9,660 nucleotides of DNA from Sulfurimonas sp. GTDB lineage: Bacteria; Campylobacterota; Campylobacteria; Campylobacterales; Sulfurimonadaceae. The DNA is taken from the NCBI GenBank assembly GCA_027858865.1, contig JAQIBW010000054.1:1-9660 (forward strand). The letters are read 5' to 3'. How positions within the stretch are numbered: position 1 is the stretch's first letter; every line of letters begins with the position of its first letter. Under the pieces are notes generated by a model. That model did no database searches, had not been told where the DNA came from, and saw nothing but the letters and a program-made list of their open reading frames with translations. Positions 6,058-9,660 of the stretch are shown here, in pieces. The translations under genes and the position numbers were made by a program.

Positions 6058-6788
6058 ACATTATTTCCTTTTATTAATTTATTATTTTCAATATTTTGTG
6101 CATATTCACACATTCTACAAAAGTGTTCTACATATAATGCAGCACTTCCAACCAGTATCCCATCTACGCTATTTAATACTAAAACATCGTTAGCATTTGT
6201 AACTTTTACACTACCACCATAGAGAAGTGGTGCAGACGATTTTTTCTTTAAATCTTTATGTATAGTTTCTATCTCTTGAAGTGTTGGTGTTAAACCTGTC
6301 CCGATAGCCCAAACCGGTTCATAAGCAATAATTAAATTTTCATAATTTACATCAATACCTTCATACTGAGCAGATATATATTCCATCATCGGCTTCTCAC
6401 CGGCTTCTCTAACCTCTAAAGGTTCACCAACACAATAAACAATTTTATATCCAAGATCTTTATAAAAGTTAAACTTTTTAACAAGTTCTTCTTGAGATTC
6501 ACCTAATACATGACGACGCTCACTATGACCAATTAAAATAGTTTTAATGCCAAACTCATCTAAATGATCTTGTCCTATTTCACCAGTGAAAGCTCCACTC
6601 TTTGCTGCATAAGCATTTTGAGCACCAATAGTAACCTTTCCACTATGAGCATTAAGCGAAGACGCCGCAGGAAAAACTAAAACTTCTTGAGAAATATTGT
6701 TTTTATTTAAAAAAATCTCCAATTCATTTACATATTCTGTAGTCTGTTTACGAGTTAAATTTGTTTTTAAATTTGCAGCTATTATCAT
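6054..6788 (-). CDS. tpiA: Triose-phosphate isomerase
   Basis: The enzyme interconverts dihydroxyacetone phosphate and glyceraldehyde 3-phosphate, as a TIM barrel and usually a dimer. The catalytic residues are in place: Lys8 (AANLKTN), His88 (GHSERR) and Glu157 (AYEPVWAIGTG, which also carries the mobile loop). The phosphate-binding YGGSV (190-194) and GILVGSAAL (210-218) follow. AANLKTN differs from the common AANWKMN, and GSAAL from GGASL; both look like lineage variants rather than damage. The length of 244 is normal. It begins three bases after the pgk stop, with GAGG from the end of pgk as ribosome site, and ends in a four-base overlap with fabI. Tight translational coupling on both sides is likely. 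Confidence 0.97.
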   Translation of the reverse strand: MIIAANLKTNLTRKQTTEYVNELEIFLNKNNISQEVLVFPAASSLNAHSGKVTIGAQNAYAAKSGAFTGEIGQDHLDEFGIKTILIGHSERRHVLGESQEELVKKFNFYKDLGYKIVYCVGEPLEVREAGEKPMMEYISAQYEGIDVNYENLIIAYEPVWAIGTGLTPTLQEIETIHKDLKKKSSAPLLYGGSVKVTNANDVLVLNSVDGILVGSAALYVEHFCRMCEYAQNIENNKLIKGNNV

Positions 6789-6791
6789 ACT

Positions 6792-7994
6792 TTATGCCTC
6801 TTCTCTAATAACTAACGGTGCAACACCAGGAAGTATCTTACCTTCTAAAAGCTCTAAAGAAGCTCCACCACCAGTAGAAATAAAACTCATTTCATCATCA
6901 ACACCTACACGTTGAACAAGGTCGGCAGTATCTCCTCCACCAACTACAGTCGTAGCATAGCTATCTGCAACAAAGTGAGCTATCTTACTAGAACCTCTTA
7001 CAAATTTTTCCATCTCATAGACACCCATCGGTCCATTCCAAAGAACAGTCTGAACATCACTAAGTCCTTCACGATAAAGTCTTACAGTTGCAGGTCCAAT
7101 ATCAAGTCCCATCCAGTTGTCTGGAATCTCTTGTGCTGTAACTATTTTACTTACTGCATCTTCAGAAAATCTTTCAGCTGCTATTACATCTACTGGTAGA
7201 TAAAACTTAACACCAAGTTTTTTTGCTTCATCCATGATATGCTGTGCATCATCTAAAAGGTCATCTTCTACTAAAGAAGCTCCGATGTTGTAACCCATCT
7301 GTTTTAAAAAGGTAAATGCCATACCACCACCGATAAAAACCTTATCTACTTTAGGAAGTAGGTTTATAAGTGCCTCGAGCTTACCTGATACTTTTGAACC
7401 ACCTACAATCGCGGCAAAGGGACGTACAGGGGCATTTATAAGTTTACCAAAGAACTTTATCTCTTTTTCTAGTAAAAAACCGGCTGCTTTATGTTTATCA
7501 TCAAAAAAGTGAGTAATACCTTCAACAGAAGCGTGAGCACGATGGCTTACTCCAAAAGCATCATTAATATAGATATCTGCCATTGACGCCAGCTTTTTAG
7601 AAAGCTCCACATCATTTTGAGTCTCACCTGCTTCAAAACGAAGGTTTTCTAAAAGTAGAACTTCCCCATTTTTAAGTGCTGAAGCTTTAGCCATGGCATC
7701 TTCACCAACAACATCTTTAGCCATAACTACATTTCTTTTTAGTAGATGCTGAATTCTTCTAGCTACAGGAATTAAAGAATATTTTTCATCTATTTCACCC
7801 TTTGGTCGACCAAAATGGGATGCTAAAATAACTGCACAATTTTGATCTAAACAATAGTTTACAGTCGCGATTGCTGAACGAATTCTTCTATCATCAGAGA
7901 TATTTCCAAACTCATCCATTGGTACGTTAAAATCGCATCTGATGAAAACTTTTTTAGCGTACAAGTCTAAGTTTTTTATATTTAGTAGTTCCAT
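6792..7994 (-). CDS. pgk: Phosphoglycerate kinase
   Basis: Pgk reversibly transfers phosphate between 1,3-bisphosphoglycerate and ADP. The 400-residue, two-domain protein shows RCDFNVP, HFGRPKG, ENLRFEAGE and NDAFGVSHRAHASVEG in the N-domain. The nucleotide-binding C-domain shows GGSKVSGKLE, GGGMAFTFL, VLWNGPMGVYE and VVGGGDTADL with STGGGASLELLEG. I place the start at the ATG at 7992-7994 (MELLNIKNL). It has AGGA at 8000-8003, five bases upstream, overlapping the gap stop codon. The frame stays open 12 more codons to an ATG at 8030, but that extension lies inside gap, has no family similarity, and would precede the normal N-terminus. Seven bases separate it from gap and three from tpiA. Confidence 0.97.
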   Translation of the reverse strand: MELLNIKNLDLYAKKVFIRCDFNVPMDEFGNISDDRRIRSAIATVNYCLDQNCAVILASHFGRPKGEIDEKYSLIPVARRIQHLLKRNVVMAKDVVGEDAMAKASALKNGEVLLLENLRFEAGETQNDVELSKKLASMADIYINDAFGVSHRAHASVEGITHFFDDKHKAAGFLLEKEIKFFGKLINAPVRPFAAIVGGSKVSGKLEALINLLPKVDKVFIGGGMAFTFLKQMGYNIGASLVEDDLLDDAQHIMDEAKKLGVKFYLPVDVIAAERFSEDAVSKIVTAQEIPDNWMGLDIGPATVRLYREGLSDVQTVLWNGPMGVYEMEKFVRGSSKIAHFVADSYATTVVGGGDTADLVQRVGVDDEMSFISTGGGASLELLEGKILPGVAPLVIREEA

Positions 7995-8001
7995 TTTTGT
8001 C

Positions 8002-9003
8002 CTATTTGCTAATGTGAAGAGCCATGTCAATTAGTCTCATTGAATAACCCCACTCATTGTCGTACCAAGCCATAATTTTAACCATATCACCGCCAATAAC
8101 TTGAGTTAAATCCTCAGCAACTACTGAACTATATTCGCATCCAACGAAGTCTTGAGAAACTCTCATCTCTTTATCCATTAGTAAAAGACCTTTAAGTCTG
8201 TTGTTTGCTGCTTCATTAAATACAGCAGTAACTTCCTCTTTCGTAGTACCTTTTCTAACAACAACATTCAAGTCAACCATAGAAACATCAGGAGTTGGAA
8301 CACGAACGCTCTGACCGTGAAGTTTCCCTTTAAGTTGTGGCATAACAAGACTAATTGCTTTAGCTGCACCAGTAGTTGTAGGGATCATATTGATAGCACC
8401 TGCACGAGCACGGCGTTTATCTTTTGAGTGCTTTACATCTAATATATTTTGATCATTTGTATATGAGTGAATAGTTGTCATTAAACCTTTTTCAATTCCA
8501 AAAGCATCATCTAAAACACGTGCGATAGGACCTAAGCAGTTTGTAGTACATGAAGCATTAGAAACAATTTTTTGACCATCATATTTTTCTTCATTTACAC
8601 CCATTACAAATGTATCTGTCTCAGTGTCCTTTGAAGGCGCAGAAAAAAGAACTTTTTCAACACCGTTATCTATGTGAACTTGAGCTGATGCTTGAGTTAA
8701 AAATACACCAGTACACTCTAAAACCATATCAGCACCACAATCAGCAAAACCTAAATTTTTAGGCTCACGATCACTGAAAATTCTAATAGTTTGTCCATCA
8801 ATGCTAATGTTATTTTCATCAATTTGAACTATATCACTTGCAAATGTTCCATGAACAGAATCATTCTTTAGTAGATAAAGCATCATGTCCATACTTGCCA
8901 TATCATTTATAGCTACAATCTCAACATCATTTCTTGTAGCTGCTATACGAGCTACACAACGACCAATTCTACCAAATCCGTTAATTGCTATCTTAAGTGC
9001 CAT
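8002..9003 (-). CDS. gap: Glyceraldehyde-3-phosphate dehydrogenase, phosphorylating, NAD-type
   Basis: Gap interconverts glyceraldehyde 3-phosphate and 1,3-bisphosphoglycerate in the cytoplasm, normally as a tetramer. The 333-residue protein has the Rossmann glycine motif NGFGRIGR (8-15) and Asp34 in AINDMAS, typical of NAD preference. The active-site Cys152 is in SNASCTTNCLGP and the catalytic His179 in TTIHSYTNDQ. The C-domain has VRVPTPDVSMVDLNVVV and WYDNEWGYS. Length and motifs are full. The start has AGGAAA about seven bases upstream. It is the first gene of the gap-pgk-tpiA-fabI operon, the order I recall from Campylobacter. In autotrophic relatives the likely net direction is gluconeogenic, which is inference. 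nadD diverges from it across 76 bases. Confidence 0.97.
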   Translation of the reverse strand: MALKIAINGFGRIGRCVARIAATRNDVEIVAINDMASMDMMLYLLKNDSVHGTFASDIVQIDENNISIDGQTIRIFSDREPKNLGFADCGADMVLECTGVFLTQASAQVHIDNGVEKVLFSAPSKDTETDTFVMGVNEEKYDGQKIVSNASCTTNCLGPIARVLDDAFGIEKGLMTTIHSYTNDQNILDVKHSKDKRRARAGAINMIPTTTGAAKAISLVMPQLKGKLHGQSVRVPTPDVSMVDLNVVVRKGTTKEEVTAVFNEAANNRLKGLLLMDKEMRVSQDFVGCEYSSVVAEDLTQVIGGDMVKIMAWYDNEWGYSMRLIDMALHISK

Positions 9004-9033
9004 TATATTTCCTAAAATTATAAAAATTGTATT

Positions 9034-9039
9034 ATTTTA
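9034..9039 (-). promoter_or_regulatory. Candidate -10 box for the gap operon
   Basis: The minus strand reads GATAAAATAATAC. TAAAAT here predicts a start near 9027 and a 24-base leader that retains AGGAAA. A better-matching TATAAT at 9017-9022 would start transcription at the ribosome site itself, so I prefer the weaker box. The choice is uncertain. Confidence 0.35.
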
Positions 9040-9053
9040 TCTAAAACTAGATA
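9038..9053. promoter_or_regulatory. Palindrome centred between the gap and nadD -10 boxes (possible operator)
   Basis: TATCTA (9038-9043) and TAGATA (9048-9053) are perfect inverted repeats with a four-base spacer. The site touches the candidate -10 boxes of both divergent genes. A dimeric regulator here would affect both, but a six-base AT-rich arm can arise by chance. Confidence 0.3.
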
Positions 9054-9057
9054 TAAT
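9052..9057 (+). promoter_or_regulatory. Candidate -10 box for nadD
   Basis: The plus strand reads CTAGATATAATTCG with a perfect TATAAT. The predicted start near 9064 gives a leader of about 16 bases with only a GGGA ribosome site before the nadD ATG. No -35 hexamer is evident. Confidence 0.55.
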
Positions 9058-9079
9058 TCGCTTTAAATTTGGGAACCCT

Positions 9080-9613
9080 ATGGAAACTATTGCACTATTT
9101 GGCGGATCTTTTGATCCACCTCACATCGCTCATGAGGCAATTGTCAAGGCTTTACTAGATATAGAAGAGATTGACAAAGTCATCATTATGCCAACTTTTT
9201 TAAATCCTTTTAAATCACAATTTTTTGCCCCTTCTGAGTTAAGACTGAAGTGGTTAAAAGAGATTTTCTCTGATTATAAAAATGTTGAGATATCAGACTT
9301 TGAAGTATCACAGGCTAAGAAAGTGCCTACAATAGAGAGTGTGAAGTATCTTTTGAAAAAATATAAAAAGATATATCTAACTATAGGGGCTGATAATCTT
9401 GAAACTCTTTATAAGTGGAAAAACTACCACGAACTTAAAGAGTTAGTAACTTTTATTGTTGCGAGTAGAGAGTCAGTAGAGTTACCGAAAAACTTTGTGC
9501 AGCTAAGTATAGATGTAGATATATCATCAAGTGCTTTGAGACATACTATAGATAAAACAAAATTGCCGCAAAAGTGTGCAGTTGAAATAGAAAAGTTTTA
9601 TAAGAAACTATAA
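9080..9613 (+). CDS. nadD: Nicotinate-nucleotide adenylyltransferase
   Basis: NadD joins nicotinate mononucleotide with ATP to give deamido-NAD, the penultimate step of NAD synthesis. The 177-residue Rossmann-type nucleotidyltransferase opens METIALFGGSFDPPHIAH, holding the phosphate-binding HxxH motif. Next come PTFLNPFK, the KVPTIESVKYL segment and IGADNLETLYKWKNYHEL. It ends with ISSSALRHTI, the ISSTxIR-like nucleotide motif. I choose the ATG at 9080, preceded by GGGA and a strong -10 box. The frame is open further upstream to 8885, but those 65 codons run antisense through gap and its promoter and resemble nothing in the family. The HxGH glycine is alanine here (HIAH), which I recall also in Helicobacter NadD. 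A hairpin follows the stop. Confidence 0.95.
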   Translation: METIALFGGSFDPPHIAHEAIVKALLDIEEIDKVIIMPTFLNPFKSQFFAPSELRLKWLKEIFSDYKNVEISDFEVSQAKKVPTIESVKYLLKKYKKIYLTIGADNLETLYKWKNYHELKELVTFIVASRESVELPKNFVQLSIDVDISSSALRHTIDKTKLPQKCAVEIEKFYKKL

Positions 9614-9622
9614 AACTTATTT

Positions 9623-9643
9623 TTCGCCATTAGGCGAATCTTT
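9623..9643 (+). terminator. Hairpin after nadD, probable intrinsic terminator
   Basis: TTCGCC (9623-9628), loop ATTA, GGCGAA (9633-9638), then TCTTT. The GC-rich 6-bp stem with a tetraloop begins 10 bases after the nadD stop and stands out from AT-rich surroundings. The T-run is short and interrupted, so efficiency is uncertain. In related genomes rsfS often follows nadD; the final 17 bases are too few to judge. Confidence 0.55.
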
Positions 9644-9660
9644 AGTGACTGAATTAATTC

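Noticed and set aside
7995..8030. A 12-residue extension of phosphoglycerate kinase (MTWLFTLANRTK).
   Set aside because: It lies within the gap coding sequence and has no family match. A proper ribosome site precedes the internal ATG at 7994.
8885..9079. A 65-codon N-terminal extension of nadD with a hydrophobic stretch.
   Set aside because: It runs antisense through the start of gap and through the divergent promoter. The NadD family begins at the GGSFDP region, and a -10 box plus a GGGA site mark the ATG at 9080.
9640..9660. The end of a convergent gene entering from the right (a TAA at 9642-9644 on the minus strand).
   Set aside because: Only about 17 bases are visible, too few to support a coding call on either strand.

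Overview
The window is AT-rich bacterial chromosomal DNA. It most likely comes from a Campylobacterota (Epsilonproteobacteria) organism of the Sulfurimonas/Sulfuricurvum kind. The evidence is the gap-pgk-tpiA-fabI block with a divergent nadD, which I recall as the arrangement in Campylobacter jejuni, and a small HP0268-like gene directly upstream of miaB and a DUF374 acyltransferase, as in Helicobacter. NusA lacks the long C-terminal extension found in E. coli, and -10 boxes are strong while -35 boxes are not evident. The genus is inference; the phylum is well supported.

Layout from left to right. (1) 1-1842, minus strand: an operon of an HP0268-family small protein, miaB (tRNA ms2i6A methylthiotransferase) and a DUF374 acyltransferase. 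The acyltransferase starts at a TTG inside the end of miaB and runs off the left edge. (2) 1843-2015: a divergent promoter region. (3) 2016-3149, plus strand: nusA. (4) 3150-3348: a convergent intergenic region holding two inverted-repeat elements. One is a 56-bp palindrome of the 'GCGAGCGAAG' type; the other is a roughly 110-nt nested foldback ending in a T-run. (5) 3349-4308, minus strand: a DppB/OppB-type ABC permease with no transport partner genes in view and a promoter that predicts a leaderless mRNA. (6) 4373-5038, minus strand: a TorF-family (Gcw_chp) putative outer-membrane protein with a signal peptide. (7) 5236-9003, minus strand: a compact gap-pgk-tpiA-fabI operon, with genes touching or overlapping. 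(8) 9080-9613, plus strand: nadD, divergent from gap, followed by a hairpin.

How the genes work together: gap, pgk and tpiA encode three consecutive reversible steps of triose metabolism. They are translationally linked to fabI, so central carbon flow and fatty-acid elongation share one transcript. The divergent nadD makes the NAD precursor dinucleotide that gap and fabI products use as NAD(H). The left operon joins tRNA modification and membrane-lipid acylation. nusA stands alone, away from the rimP-infB genes it neighbours in many bacteria.

I found no convincing undescribed multi-gene system. The protein-coding content is ordinary core genome. What deserves a second look is non-coding: the two elements after nusA, the palindromes beside the permease, porin and gap/nadD promoters, and the probable leaderless permease transcript. 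No gene-free stretch exceeds about 200 bases.
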